Source of the DNA: Streptomyces misionensis
GTDB taxonomy: Bacteria > Actinomycetota > Actinomycetes > Streptomycetales > Streptomycetaceae
Assembly: GCF_007896895.1 (NCBI RefSeq)
Contig: NZ_VOGW01000001.1
Location: 48,549-99,572, forward strand
Reading direction: 5' to 3'
Length of the DNA stretch: 51,024 nt
Part shown: piece after piece, positions 1 to 10,047 of the stretch
Layout of the letters: every line of letters begins with the position of its first letter
Numbering within the stretch: position 1 is the first letter of the stretch
Position numbers and translations under genes: made by a program
The notes under the pieces: generated by a model
Told to the model about the DNA's origin: nothing
Seen by the model: only the letters and a program-made list of their open reading frames with translations
Databases searched by the model: none

Positions 1-17
1 CCCCCGCGGGGACCCGG

Positions 18-23
18 TAGGCT
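18..23 (+). promoter_or_regulatory. -10 element of a probable leaderless trmI promoter
   Basis: TAGGCT lies so that its last base is 7 nt before the A of the trmI ATG at position 30. That is the usual spacing from a -10 box to the first transcribed base, so the mRNA probably starts at the ATG. No ribosome binding site is visible between box and start. The -35 box would fall outside the window. Confidence 0.55.
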
Positions 24-29
24 GGTCAC

Positions 30-932
30 ATGTCCGAACCGACCGGTGCCGCCCGCAGGCGCGGGCCCTTCAAGGTCGGGGACCAGGTTCAGCTGACCGA
101 CCCCAAGGGCCGCCACTACACGTTCACGCTCGAAGCCGGAAAGAACTTCCACACCCACAAGGGTTCCTTCCCGCACGACGAACTGATCGGCGCTCCCGAG
201 GGCAGCGTTGTCCGCACCACCGGCAACGTCGCCTACCTCGCGCTGCGCCCCCTGCTCCCCGACTACGTCCTGTCCATGCCCCGCGGGGCAGCCGTCGTCT
301 ACCCGAAGGACGCGGGACAGATCCTCGCCTTCGCCGACATCTTCCCCGGCGCCCGCGTCGTGGAGGCCGGCGTCGGCTCCGGCTCGCTGAGCAGCTTCCT
401 GCTGCGCGCCATCGGCGACCAGGGCATGCTGCACTCCTACGAGCGCCGCGAGGACTTCGCCGAGATCGCCCAGCAGAACGTGGAGCGCTACTTCGGCGGC
501 CCCCACCCCGCCTGGCAGCTCACCGTCGGCGACCTCCAGGACAACCTGTCCGACACCGACGTCGACCGCGTCATCCTCGACATGCTCGCCCCCTGGGAAT
601 GCCTGGAAGCCGTCTCCAAGGCACTCGTCCCGGGCGGCATCCTGTGCTGCTACGTGGCCACCACCACCCAGCTCGCCCGGACCGTGGAGTCCATCCGCGA
701 GATCGGCTGCTTCAACGAGCCGACCGCCTGGGAGACCATGATCCGCAACTGGCACATCGAGGGCCTCGCCGTCCGCCCCGACCACCGGATGATCGGCCAC
801 ACCGGCTTCCTGCTCACCGCCCGCCGCCTCGCCGACGGCGTCGAGCCCCCCATGCGCCGCCGCCGCCCCGCCAAGGGCGCCTACGGCGAGGACTACGCCG
901 GACCCAACGCCGACGGCGGCACCGGCCGCTGA
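30..932 (+). CDS. trmI: tRNA (adenine-58-N1)-methyltransferase TrmI
   Basis: A 300-residue protein that transfers methyl from S-adenosylmethionine to N1 of adenine 58 in the tRNA T-loop; cytoplasmic. The N-terminal small beta domain (about residues 15-75) is followed by a class I methyltransferase fold with the glycine-rich SAM loop VEAGVGSGSLS near residue 112 and an acidic motif (VILDMLAPWE) near residue 185. Length is normal for actinobacterial TrmI. The ATG is chosen because a -10 box sits 7 nt upstream, implying a leaderless message. In other actinomycetes, from memory, this gene sits just upstream of the proteasome ATPase gene arc/mpa; here a broken oxidoreductase follows instead. Family assignment is secure. 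Confidence 0.93.
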   Translation: MSEPTGAARRRGPFKVGDQVQLTDPKGRHYTFTLEAGKNFHTHKGSFPHDELIGAPEGSVVRTTGNVAYLALRPLLPDYVLSMPRGAAVVYPKDAGQILAFADIFPGARVVEAGVGSGSLSSFLLRAIGDQGMLHSYERREDFAEIAQQNVERYFGGPHPAWQLTVGDLQDNLSDTDVDRVILDMLAPWECLEAVSKALVPGGILCCYVATTTQLARTVESIREIGCFNEPTAWETMIRNWHIEGLAVRPDHRMIGHTGFLLTARRLADGVEPPMRRRRPAKGAYGEDYAGPNADGGTGR

Positions 933-1981
933 CCGGCCCCGCGTACGCCCGCCTGCCCACGGAGGCGGCCCGGCGCTCGGGCGCCGTGCTCCGCACCCGG
1001 GTTACCGTGCTGGAGTGGGCGGCCGGCGAGAACGTCCTGCTGACCGTGGGGCCCCAGGGACCGGAGGCCGTCGCGGCGCGTGCGGTGGTCCTGGCCACCG
1101 GGGCCCGCGAACGCCCCCGCGCGGCCCGCCTGGTGCCGGGCACCCGGCCCGCCGGCGTCTACACCACCGGCGAACTCCAGCAGGCCGTCCATCTGTTCGG
1201 GCAGCACATCGGCACCCGCGCGGTCGTGGTCGGCGCGCAGGACGTCTCGTACGCGGCGGCCGGCACGGTCCGCGCGGCGGGTGCCGAGGTCGTCGCCCTG
1301 GTCACCGAGGACCCGCGCGCCCGCACCCACCGCGTCCGCGCGCAGACCGCCCGGCTGGGCCACCGCATCCCGCTGCTCACCGGCACCACCGTCACCGAAC
1401 TCCTCGGCCACGGACGGCTGTCCGGTGTGCGTGTCCGTCACCGGGACGGCCGCACGACCGTACTGCCCTGCGACACCGTGGTGTTCACCGGCGACTTCGT
1501 CCCGGACCACGAACTCGCCCGCCGCGGCGCCCTCGACCTCGACCCCGGCACCCGCGGCCCGGCCGTCGGCACCGCCCTGCACACCTCGCGCCCCGGTGTC
1601 TTCGCCGCCGGCAACCTCCTGCACGCCGTGGAGCCCGCCGCGACCGCCGCCCGCGAGGGGGCCAGGGCGGCCGGTGCGGTCCTCGGCTTCCTGGCGGGCG
1701 CCCCCTGGCCGGCTCCCGGGGTCCCGGTCACCGTCGAGGCGCCGCTGCGCTGGATCGCCCCCAACCGCATCACCACCGGCGCCCGGCCCGCGCCCCATGT
1801 GCTGCGCACCGACGCCCCGCTGCCCCGTCCCGTCCTCCTCGTCCACCAGGACGGCCGCCTGCTGCACCGGGCCCGCCTCGGCCCCGGCACCGCCCGGCCC
1901 CACCGCACCCTGACGCTCGGCACCCGCTGGCACGACCGCGTCGATCCCGGGGGCGGTCCGGTACGGGTGAGCACCGGCTGA
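933..1981 (+). pseudogene. 5'-truncated FAD/NAD(P)-dependent oxidoreductase
   Basis: The frame open from inside trmI to 1981 encodes, after the trmI stop, about 349 residues resembling the middle and C-terminal parts of a pyridine nucleotide-disulphide oxidoreductase (HcnB / hydroxyproline-dehydrogenase-alpha-like). Visible landmarks are VVLATGARERPR, a second nucleotide-binding strand (TRAVVVGAQDVSYAAAG) and the FAD-contacting TSRPGVFAAGNLLH. The N-terminal Rossmann motif GxGxxG, expected about 90 residues before this point in full-length relatives, is absent; homology begins exactly at the trmI stop codon. Possible internal starts are GTG at 986 and GTG at 1007, neither with a good ribosome binding site. 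Most likely a remnant left by a deletion or recombination junction; a shortened functional protein is less likely because the primary FAD site is gone. Confidence 0.7.
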
Positions 1982-2341
1982 GCCGGACCCGCTGTCAGTG
2001 CCGTGTGGGTCAGTGCCGGCGCGACCGCGATCGACACCGTGCCCCCGGCCCCGGCCCCGTCGACCGGTCCGCGCCGACACCCGCTCGCGGCCCGGCCGGC
2101 CGCGTGCCCGGACCTTCGTGCGTCCTGTGTTCGCCGGCCGCGCCCTTCCTGGATCGCCGTGCGACCTGTGGCGTGCCGGACGCGCCGCCCCGGCCCCGCA
2201 CGTGGCGGAACCGGGCGGCTGTGAGGAGGTGCCCGGTGAGACACCGGCGCCGGGCCTGCCCGTCCCGCGTCCGTGTCACGCGCCCCGGGCCAACGCCGGA
2301 CTCCCCGCGGAGTGACCGGGGCGGGCCGGTACGCGGCGGGT
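1982..2341. other. Intergenic stretch without a supported gene
   Basis: 360 bases between the oxidoreductase remnant and the crotonase, whose ends converge. Short open frames exist on both strands but none has recognisable domains or a convincing ribosome binding site. A small inverted repeat (ACTCC-CCGC-GGAGT, about 2300-2313) could form a weak hairpin. Nothing else was recognised. Confidence 0.5.
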
Positions 2342-3109
2342 TCAGCCGAACGAACCGTGCCGCCCCGCCCCCGACGCGAACCGGGCGGCGCCGTCCACGC
2401 CTTCGGCCAGCACGCCCGTACCGTGCCGCAGTTCGGCGCGCAGCGCTTCCTCCTCCGGCAGGCCCTCCTGGTCGAGGAGCGAGGCGCGGTCACTGCGCAG
2501 ACACGGCTGCGGGAAGCGGGCGATCCCGGCGGCCAGCGCCTCCGCCTCGGCGCGGGCGGTGCCGGCCGGCACCACGCGGTTGGCGAGCCCCATCGCGTAC
2601 GCCTCGTGGGCCGGCACCGGACGGCCGGTAAGGATCATGTCCATGGCCCGGCTCGTGCCGATCAGCCGGGGCAGCCGCACGGTGCCGCCGTCGATCAGCG
2701 GGACACCCCAGCGGCGGCAGAACACCCCGAACACCGCGTCCTCCTCGGCCACCCGCAGATCGCACCACAGGGCGAGTTCCAGGCCGCCCGCCACCGCGTG
2801 CCCGGCGACGGCCGCGATCACCGGCTTGGACAGCCGCAGCCGGGTCGGCCCCATCGGCCCGTCGCCGTCCTCGGCGACCCGGTTGCCCCGCCCGGTGCCG
2901 ATCGCCTTCAGATCGGCGCCCGCGCAGAACGTGCCGCCCTCGCCCCACAGCACCGCCACCCGGGAGCCCTCGTCCGCCTCGAACGCCCGGAAAGCGTCGG
3001 CGAGTTCGGCCGCCGTGGGGCCGTCCACGGCGTTGCGGGCCTCGGGCCGGGACAGGACGACGGTGGTGACGTACTCCTTGCGCTCCACGCGGACCGGCAC
3101 GACGGGCAC
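2342..3109 (-). CDS. Enoyl-CoA hydratase/isomerase family protein
   Basis: A 255-residue crotonase-fold protein expected to act on an acyl-CoA thioester in the cytoplasm. The oxyanion-hole segments are visible: FCAGADLKAI (about residues 61-70) and AVAGHAVAGGLELALWCDLR (about 100-119), followed by the family stretch WGVPLIDGGTVRLPRLIG. Glu in GGLELAL matches one catalytic acid; the second Glu found in classical hydratases (in a PE motif before the GG pair) is replaced by VPLID, so the exact reaction cannot be named. Start ATG at 3109. It lies 34 bp downstream of the membrane protein gene on the same strand and may be co-transcribed with it. Confidence 0.85.
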   Translation of the reverse strand: MPVVPVRVERKEYVTTVVLSRPEARNAVDGPTAAELADAFRAFEADEGSRVAVLWGEGGTFCAGADLKAIGTGRGNRVAEDGDGPMGPTRLRLSKPVIAAVAGHAVAGGLELALWCDLRVAEEDAVFGVFCRRWGVPLIDGGTVRLPRLIGTSRAMDMILTGRPVPAHEAYAMGLANRVVPAGTARAEAEALAAGIARFPQPCLRSDRASLLDQEGLPEEEALRAELRHGTGVLAEGVDGAARFASGAGRHGSFG

Positions 3110-3143
3110 TCCCTCTCCAGGCGGCTGGGTGGGCCACTCTGCC

Positions 3144-4127
3144 TCAGATGACCTTCAGCCGCACCAGCGCCCCCAGCGTGAGCGCCCCCGGCAGCAGCGG
3201 CAGCCACACGGTGATGATCCGGTAGGCCAGCACCACCGCCGTGGCCGGGGCCGCCGGACCGCCGACCGCGACCAGGGCCACGATCAGCGCCGCCTCGACC
3301 GAGCCGATCCCGCCCGGGGTGGGCACCAGGGCCACCGCGACCGTCGCCGCGAGATAGGCGAGCGCGATGTGGGCGGGCGGCACCGGCAGCCGCAGCGCCT
3401 GCCCGACCGCGGCGAGCCCCACCGCCTGGAGTGCGGGGAAGGCCAGCGAGCCGCCCCACAGGGCGAGCGCACGGGCCGGCCGGGTGTGCACCGAACGCGC
3501 CTCGTCCAGGGCGTCTTGGACGAACGCCGACGCGCGGGTGCGCAGCGGCCGTACCAGCGCGCCCACGGCCACCGCCGCCACCAGCGCCCCGGCCGCGGCC
3601 CACAGCAGCGGCGGTGCCGAACCGTCCGGCAGCAGGGGGCGCAGCCGCAGCGCGTCCGGGAAGACCAGCAGCAGGGCGGCCAGCAGCCCGAGCCGGCCCG
3701 CGCTCTCCGCGAGCAGATACAGGGCGAGCGCCGCCGAGGACCGGGCCGGCGGCACCCCGCACACGGTCATGAACCGCAGGTTCACCGCGCCCGCGCCGAG
3801 CCCGGTGGGCAGCAGGTGATTGGCCGAGGCCGCCGCGAACTGGGTGGCCAGCAACCGGCCCTTCGGCAGCGGCTGGACCACCGCGCCCTGCCGGGTGACG
3901 GCGGCCGCCACCCAGGTCAGACAGGTGGCACCGGCCGCCGCGAGCAGCCAGGGCCAGGACGCGGTGCGCAGCTGCCCGAAGCCCTCGGCGAGCAGCGCGC
4001 GGTTGCGCACCGCGGCCGGCACGACGAGCAGCAGCGGCACCAGACACAGCAGCCGGCGCACGGGCAGGCGGCGCGGGAGGCGTAGCCGGGACAGCGGGGG
4101 AGTCGGTGGGAGCGGGACGGCGGTCAT
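3144..4127 (-). CDS. Lysylphosphatidylglycerol synthase TM region-like (UPF0104) membrane protein
   Basis: An integral membrane protein of 327 residues from the ATG at 4127; the frame can be extended 25 residues to 4202, but that extension is polar and lacks a clear ribosome binding site. At least seven hydrophobic segments are visible. Two family signatures occur: PTGLGAGAVNLRF, where relatives carry a glycine-rich loop after the second helix pair, and VPTPGGIGSVEAALI near the C-terminus, matching the PTPGGiGxvE motif of the UPF0104/MprF flippase-like family. Relatives are thought to move lipids or polyprenyl-linked intermediates, but the substrate here is unknown. It precedes the crotonase in a likely two-gene operon. 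Confidence 0.8.
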   Translation of the reverse strand: MTAVPLPPTPPLSRLRLPRRLPVRRLLCLVPLLLVVPAAVRNRALLAEGFGQLRTASWPWLLAAAGATCLTWVAAAVTRQGAVVQPLPKGRLLATQFAAASANHLLPTGLGAGAVNLRFMTVCGVPPARSSAALALYLLAESAGRLGLLAALLLVFPDALRLRPLLPDGSAPPLLWAAAGALVAAVAVGALVRPLRTRASAFVQDALDEARSVHTRPARALALWGGSLAFPALQAVGLAAVGQALRLPVPPAHIALAYLAATVAVALVPTPGGIGSVEAALIVALVAVGGPAAPATAVVLAYRIITVWLPLLPGALTLGALVRLKVI

Positions 4128-4332
4128 GTCGGCACAGGTTCGCCGCGCCGCCCCAACGGCGGATGGCGCCGCCGCGGACGGCGGCTTACAGGGTGTGGTC
4201 ATCGAGGCCTTTGGATGCGCCGGGGTGGGGGCATCGAGGCTTCCGAACGCGCCCGGACGCGGTCGGCACGGCCTCCGGATTCGCCGCGGCGGCCGGTTCC
4301 GGGGTGCCGGCGCGGGTGAAAAGCCGCGGACA

Positions 4333-4363
4333 TTGACCTCAATGAAGCTTGAGGTTCTACGTT
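4333..4363 (+). promoter_or_regulatory. MerR-type promoter/operator with 19-bp spacer upstream of ABC exporter
   Basis: A -35 box TTGACC (4333-4338) and -10 box TACGTT (4358-4363) are 19 bp apart. Between them lies an inverted repeat, ACCTCAA (4336-4342), 6-bp centre, TTGAGGT (4349-4355). Over-long spacers containing a dyad are the hallmark of MerR-family activated promoters, and the arms match the CCTCAA...TTGAGG pattern of SoxR-like sites. The -10 ends 7 nt before the ATG at 4370, so the message is probably leaderless. The regulator gene is not in the window. Confidence 0.75.
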
Positions 4364-4369
4364 TTCCTC

Positions 4370-6262
4370 ATGAGCATGGAGACCACCGCATGGACCCAGC
4401 TGCACAGCGTGATGTACGCGCAGGCGGACCGCCGTCCCCTCGCCCGCGCCACGCTGCGCCGCATCGCCGCCTTCGCCCGGCCGCACCGCGCCGGCATCGT
4501 CCGGTTCGTGCTGCTCGGGGTGGTGACCGCGCTGCTCGCGGTGGCGACCCCCGTGCTCGCCGGCCGCGTCGTGGACGCGATCGTCTCCGGGCACGACTCG
4601 GGCACCGTCGTCCGCCTCTCCCTGCTGATCGCGCTGGTCGCCCTCGCCGAGGCCGGGCTCGGCATCCTCGGCCGGCGGCTGTCGGCCACGCTCGGCGAGG
4701 GCCTCATCCTCGACCTCAGAACGGCCGTGTTCGACCATGTGCAGCGCATGCCCGTCGCGTTCTTCACCCGGACCCGCACCGGAGCGCTCGTCAGCCGCCT
4801 CAACAACGATGTGATCGGCGCCCAGCGGGCCTTCGCCAACACCCTCTCCGGCGTCGTCACCAACCTGGTCACCCTGCTGCTCACGCTCGCCGTGATGCTC
4901 ACCCTGTCCTGGCAGATCACCCTGCTCGCGCTGGTGCTGCTGCCCGTGTTCGTGCTGCCCGCCCGCCGGATGGGCAGCCGGATGGCCCGGATGCAGCGCG
5001 AGGCGGCGGCGCTGAACGCGGAGATGGGCACCCGGATGACCGAACGGTTCTCCGCGCCCGGCGCCACCCTGGTCAAGCTGTTCGGCCGTCCGCAGGAGGA
5101 GTCGGCGGAGTTCGCCGCCCGCGCCGCCCGGGTCCGCGACATCGGGGTGCGCACCGCCACCGCCCAGTCGGTCTTCATCACCTCCCTCACCCTCGTCTCC
5201 GCCCTCGCCCTCGCCCTGGTCTACGGCCTCGGCGGCTGGTTCGCCCTGCGGGGTACCCTGGAGCCCGGCGCGATCGTCTCGCTGGCCCTGCTGCTGACCC
5301 GGCTCTACGCCCCGCTCACCGCGCTCGCCGGGGCCCGGGTGGAGGTGATGAGCGCACTCGTCAGCTTCGAGCGGGTCTTCGAGGTGCTCGACCTCAAGCC
5401 GCTGATCGAGGAGCGCCCGGACGCGGTCGAGGTCCCCGAGGGCCCGGTCGCCGTCGAGTTCGACGCGGTCCGCTTCGCCTATCCGGCCGCCGACCAGGTC
5501 TCCCTCGCCTCCCTGGAGGAGGTCGCCGCCCTCGACACCCGCGGCGGCACCGAGGTCCTGCACGGCATCTCGTTCCGCGCCGAACCCGGGCAGACCGTCG
5601 CCCTGGTCGGCTCCTCCGGCGCCGGGAAGTCCACCATCGCCCAGCTGCTGCCGCGCCTGTACGACGTCGACGCGGGCGCCGTCCGGGTGGGCGGCGTGGA
5701 CGTGCGCGAGCTGACGGCGGCCTCGCTGCGGGCCACCCTCGGCATGGTCACCCAGGACGGCCACCTGTTCCACGACACGGTCCGCGCCAATCTGCTGCTG
5801 GCCCGGCCGGACGCCGGGGACGACGAGCTGTGGGACGCCCTCGGCCGCGCCCGCCTCGCCGACGTCGTACGGTCCCTGCCGGACGGCCTGGACACGGTGG
5901 TCGGCGAACGCGGCTACCGGCTCTCCGGAGGCGAGCGCCAGCGGATGACCATCGCCCGGCTGCTGCTGGCCCGCCAGCGCGTCGTCATCCTCGACGAGGC
6001 CACCGCCCACCTGGACAACACCTCCGAGGCGGCCGTCCAGGAGGCCCTGACCGAGGCCCTCGAAGGCCGGACCGCCGTGGTCATCGCCCACCGGCTGTCC
6101 ACGGTCCGCGCCGCCGACCAGATCCTGGTGATCGAGTCCGGCACCGTCGTCGAACGCGGCACCCACGACCAGCTCCTCGCCGCGGGCGGCCGGTACGCCG
6201 AGCTGTACCGCACCCAGTTCGCCCAGCGCGACGACGAGGGGACACCGGTGGGCGCGGCCTGA
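4370..6262 (+). CDS. ABC transporter, fused permease and ATPase (multidrug/lipid exporter type)
   Basis: A 630-residue half-transporter expected to work as a dimer in the cytoplasmic membrane, exporting a hydrophobic substrate. The N-terminal membrane domain (about residues 35-330, six helices) is followed by a nucleotide-binding domain with Walker A GSSGAGKST, the signature LSGGERQ, Walker B VVILDEAT and an H-loop (VIAHRLST). An insertion between the first strand of the ATPase domain and Walker A (about residues 380-395) is slightly long. The ATG at 4370 is preferred over the upstream TTG at 4349, which lies inside the operator, and ATG 4376 is the alternative. The MerR-type promoter suggests induction by a drug or redox signal. 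Confidence 0.9.
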   Translation: MSMETTAWTQLHSVMYAQADRRPLARATLRRIAAFARPHRAGIVRFVLLGVVTALLAVATPVLAGRVVDAIVSGHDSGTVVRLSLLIALVALAEAGLGILGRRLSATLGEGLILDLRTAVFDHVQRMPVAFFTRTRTGALVSRLNNDVIGAQRAFANTLSGVVTNLVTLLLTLAVMLTLSWQITLLALVLLPVFVLPARRMGSRMARMQREAAALNAEMGTRMTERFSAPGATLVKLFGRPQEESAEFAARAARVRDIGVRTATAQSVFITSLTLVSALALALVYGLGGWFALRGTLEPGAIVSLALLLTRLYAPLTALAGARVEVMSALVSFERVFEVLDLKPLIEERPDAVEVPEGPVAVEFDAVRFAYPAADQVSLASLEEVAALDTRGGTEVLHGISFRAEPGQTVALVGSSGAGKSTIAQLLPRLYDVDAGAVRVGGVDVRELTAASLRATLGMVTQDGHLFHDTVRANLLLARPDAGDDELWDALGRARLADVVRSLPDGLDTVVGERGYRLSGGERQRMTIARLLLARQRVVILDEATAHLDNTSEAAVQEALTEALEGRTAVVIAHRLSTVRAADQILVIESGTVVERGTHDQLLAAGGRYAELYRTQFAQRDDEGTPVGAA

Positions 6263-6377
6263 GAGAGCGGCGGCGCGGGCGCCGTCCGGCGGGCCCGTAC
6301 GTGTGAGGCGCCGCGAACCTGGATACGCGGACCCCACGGCATCACCGGCACCACGGCCCGTCCGGAAGGCCCACGTC

Positions 6378-6913
6378 ATGACCAGCGACAACGCAACGGC
6401 TCCGGGAACGGAGATCACCCTGCGGGTGAACGGCAAGCCCCACACCCTGTACGTCGACAACCGCCGCGTCCTGCTGGACCTGCTGCGGGAGGACCTGGAT
6501 CTCACCGGCGCCAAGAAGGGCTGCGACCACGGGCAGTGCGGGGCCTGCACCGTGCTGGTCGACGGGCGCCGGCTCAACAGCTGTCTGCTGCTGGCGGTGA
6601 GCCTCGACGGCGCCGAGGTCACCACCGTGGAGGGCCTGGCCGGCGACGGCGAGGAAACGCACCCGTTGCAGCGGGCCTTCCTCGACCGAGACGCCTTCCA
6701 GTGCGGCTACTGCACCCCGGGCCAGCTCTGCTCCGCCGTCGGCATGCTCGCCGAGGCCGCGGCCGGCCACCCCTCCCACGTCACCGACCCCGCGGCCCCC
6801 TCCGGCCGCCCGGTGCCGCTGGACCGGCCCGAGATCCGCGAGCGCATGAGCGGCAACCTGTGCCGGTGCGGCGCCTACCCGGGCATCGTCGAGGCGGTCG
6901 AGGACGTGATCCG

Positions 6914-6917
<4 letters not shown>
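6378..6917 (+). CDS. Aldehyde oxidoreductase 2Fe-2S subunit (PaoA/YagT-like)
   Basis: A 179-residue iron-sulphur subunit that passes electrons from the molybdenum centre to the FAD subunit. The plant-type [2Fe-2S] ligands are visible in GCDHGQCGACTVLVDG plus a further Cys in LNSCLLL (about residues 42-75), and the second cluster ligands in CGYCTPGQ and CRCGAYPGI. The ATG at 6378 has a ribosome binding site GGAAGG 8 nt upstream; the longer GTG frame from 6303 lacks one. Unlike E. coli PaoA there is no twin-arginine signal, so the complex is probably cytoplasmic. It overlaps the next gene by 4 bp (GTGA). Xanthine dehydrogenase small subunits are the alternative name; the FAD subunit favours PaoABC. 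Confidence 0.9.
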
Positions 6918-7909
<992 letters not shown>

Positions 7910-7941
7910 CCCGCCCGCCACCGGTTACCAGGAGGAGACCC

Positions 7942-10047
7942 ATGCCCCGCACCGGCACCGCCCTCGGCGCCCCCGCCGAGCGCCTGGAGGGGCGGCAGAA
8001 GGTCACCGGCGCCGCCCGCTACGCCGCCGAACACCCGCTGTCCGGCCGCGCCCACGCCTGGCCCGTGCCCGCCGCCGTGGCCCGCGGCCGGGTCACCGCC
8101 GTGGACACCTCGGCCGCCCGCGCCGAACCCGGCGTCCTCGCCGTCCTCACCCCCGAGGACGCGCCCCGGCTCGCCGCGCCCGAGGACGCCACCCTCGCCG
8201 TGCTCCAGGACCCCCGCGTGCCGCACCGCGGCTGGTGCGTCGCCCTCGTCGTCGCCGACACCCTGGAGACCGCCCGGGCCGCCGCCCGGCTGGTGCGCGT
8301 CAGCTACGACGCCGAGCCCGCCGACCTCACCCTCACCATGGACCACCCGGACGGCTACGAACCGGAGGAGGCCAACGCGGGCCAGCCCGGCCGCGTCGAG
8401 CACGGCGACCCGGAGGGCGCCTTCGCCGCCGCCCGGACCGGCGTCGACGTCGTCTACCGGGTGCCGCCGCTGCACAACCACCCCATGGAACCGCACGCCA
8501 CCACGGCCCGGTGGGACGACGACCGGCTCACCGTGTACACCTCCACCCAGGGCGGCACGACGGCGCGGTCCGTGCTCGCCCAGGTCTTCGAACTGCCCGA
8601 GGACCGGGTCACGGTGGTCAGCGAGCACGTCGGCGGCGGCTTCGGCTCCAAGGGCACCCCGCGCCCCGACCTCGTCCTCGCCGCGATGGCCGCCCTGCGC
8701 ACCGCCCGCCCGGTCACCCTCGCCTACCCCCGCCGGTACCTGCCCACCGTCGTCGGCCACCGCGCCCCCACCCTGCACCGGCTGCGCCTGGCCGCCGGCC
8801 CCGACGGCCGACTGACCGCGCTGCTGCACGAGGTGACCACCCACACCTCACGGGTGAAGGAGTTCGTGGAGCAGGCCGCGGTGCCCGCCCGCGTCATGTA
8901 CGCCACCCCGAACCTGCTCACCGTCCACCGCGCGGTGGCGCTCGACGTGCCGAGCCCGTCCTGGATGCGGGCCCCGGGGGAGTCGCCCGGCATGTACGCC
9001 CTGGAGTCCGCCATGGACGAGCTCGCCGAGGCGCTGGGCATGGACCCGGTCCAGCTGCGCATCCGCAACGAGCCCGAGCACGAGCCGGGCACCGGCCGGC
9101 CGTTCAGCAGCCGGCACCTGGTGCAGTGCCTGCGCGAGGGCGCCCGCCGGTTCGGCTGGGACGAGCGCGACCCGCGCCCGCGCGCCCGCCGCGAGGGACC
9201 CTGGCTGCTCGGCACCGGAGTCGCCGCCGCCACCTACCCCGCCTCCGCCGGCCCGGCCGCCGCCGAAGCCCGTGCCCTGCCCGACGGCACCTTCATCGTG
9301 CGGACCAACGCGACCGACATCGGCACCGGGGCCCGTACCGTGCTCGCCCAGGTCGCCGCGGACGCCCTCGGCACCGCGCTGGAGCGGGTGCGCATCGAGA
9401 TCGGGCACAGCGACCTGCCCCCGGCGCCGCTGGCCGGCGGCTCCATGGGCACCGCCTCCTGGGGCTGGGCCGTGCACGACGCGTGCGCCGCCCTGGCGGC
9501 CCGGCTCGCCGCGCACACCGGCCCGTTGCCCGCCGAAGGCATCGACGCCCGCGCCGACACCACGGGCCGGGCCGACGCCGAAGTCCCCTACGCCCGGCAC
9601 GCGTTCGGCGCCCACTTCGCGGAGGTCGCCGTCGACACCGTCACCGGCGAGGTGCGGGTGCGCCGGCTGCTCGGCGTCTTCGCCGCCGGTCACATCCTCA
9701 ACGCCCGTACCGCGCGCTCCCAGTTCACCGGCGCCATGATCATGGGCCTGGGCATGGCCCTCACCGAACACAGCACCCTCGACCCGGCGTTCGGCGACTT
9801 CCCCGAGGCCGACCTCGCCTCCTACCACGTGCCCGCGAACGCCGACGTGCCCGCCGTCGAGGCGCACTGGATCGACGAGGACGACACCCACCTCAACCCG
9901 ATGGGCAGCAAGGGCATCGGCGAGATCGGCATCGTCGGCACCGCCGCCGCCATCGGCAACGCCGTCCACCACGCCACCGGCGTCCGCTGCCGCGAACTGC
10001 CCCTCACCCCCGACCGGATCCTCCCCGGCCTGCCGGCCACGGGGTGA
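7942..10047 (+). CDS. Aldehyde oxidoreductase molybdenum cofactor-binding subunit (PaoC/YagR-like)
   Basis: The 701-residue catalytic subunit binds molybdopterin and performs hydroxylation of the substrate carbonyl carbon. Recognisable segments are GRQKVTGAARYAAE at the N-terminus, the cofactor-binding GGGFGSKG near residue 232, GSMGTASWG near 500 and the C-terminal SKGIGEIGIVGTAAAIGNA near 655, whose Glu is the catalytic base in the xanthine oxidase family. A strong ribosome binding site (AGGAGGAG) precedes the ATG by 8 nt. Its stop overlaps the GTG start of the GH65 gene, so the sugar phosphorylase is probably translated from the same message. No dedicated cofactor insertion chaperone (XdhC type) is present beside it. 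Confidence 0.92.
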   Translation: MPRTGTALGAPAERLEGRQKVTGAARYAAEHPLSGRAHAWPVPAAVARGRVTAVDTSAARAEPGVLAVLTPEDAPRLAAPEDATLAVLQDPRVPHRGWCVALVVADTLETARAAARLVRVSYDAEPADLTLTMDHPDGYEPEEANAGQPGRVEHGDPEGAFAAARTGVDVVYRVPPLHNHPMEPHATTARWDDDRLTVYTSTQGGTTARSVLAQVFELPEDRVTVVSEHVGGGFGSKGTPRPDLVLAAMAALRTARPVTLAYPRRYLPTVVGHRAPTLHRLRLAAGPDGRLTALLHEVTTHTSRVKEFVEQAAVPARVMYATPNLLTVHRAVALDVPSPSWMRAPGESPGMYALESAMDELAEALGMDPVQLRIRNEPEHEPGTGRPFSSRHLVQCLREGARRFGWDERDPRPRARREGPWLLGTGVAAATYPASAGPAAAEARALPDGTFIVRTNATDIGTGARTVLAQVAADALGTALERVRIEIGHSDLPPAPLAGGSMGTASWGWAVHDACAALAARLAAHTGPLPAEGIDARADTTGRADAEVPYARHAFGAHFAEVAVDTVTGEVRVRRLLGVFAAGHILNARTARSQFTGAMIMGLGMALTEHSTLDPAFGDFPEADLASYHVPANADVPAVEAHWIDEDDTHLNPMGSKGIGEIGIVGTAAAIGNAVHHATGVRCRELPLTPDRILPGLPATG

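Noticed and set aside
893..2080. Long minus-strand open frame opposite the oxidoreductase remnant
   Set aside because: It is the antisense shadow of high-GC coding sequence; the translation is Gly/Arg/Ala-rich and without domain features.
4199..6625. 808-codon minus-strand open frame opposite the ABC exporter
   Set aside because: Antisense shadow with low-complexity Gly/Glu/Gln translation; the plus strand has a complete ABC protein.
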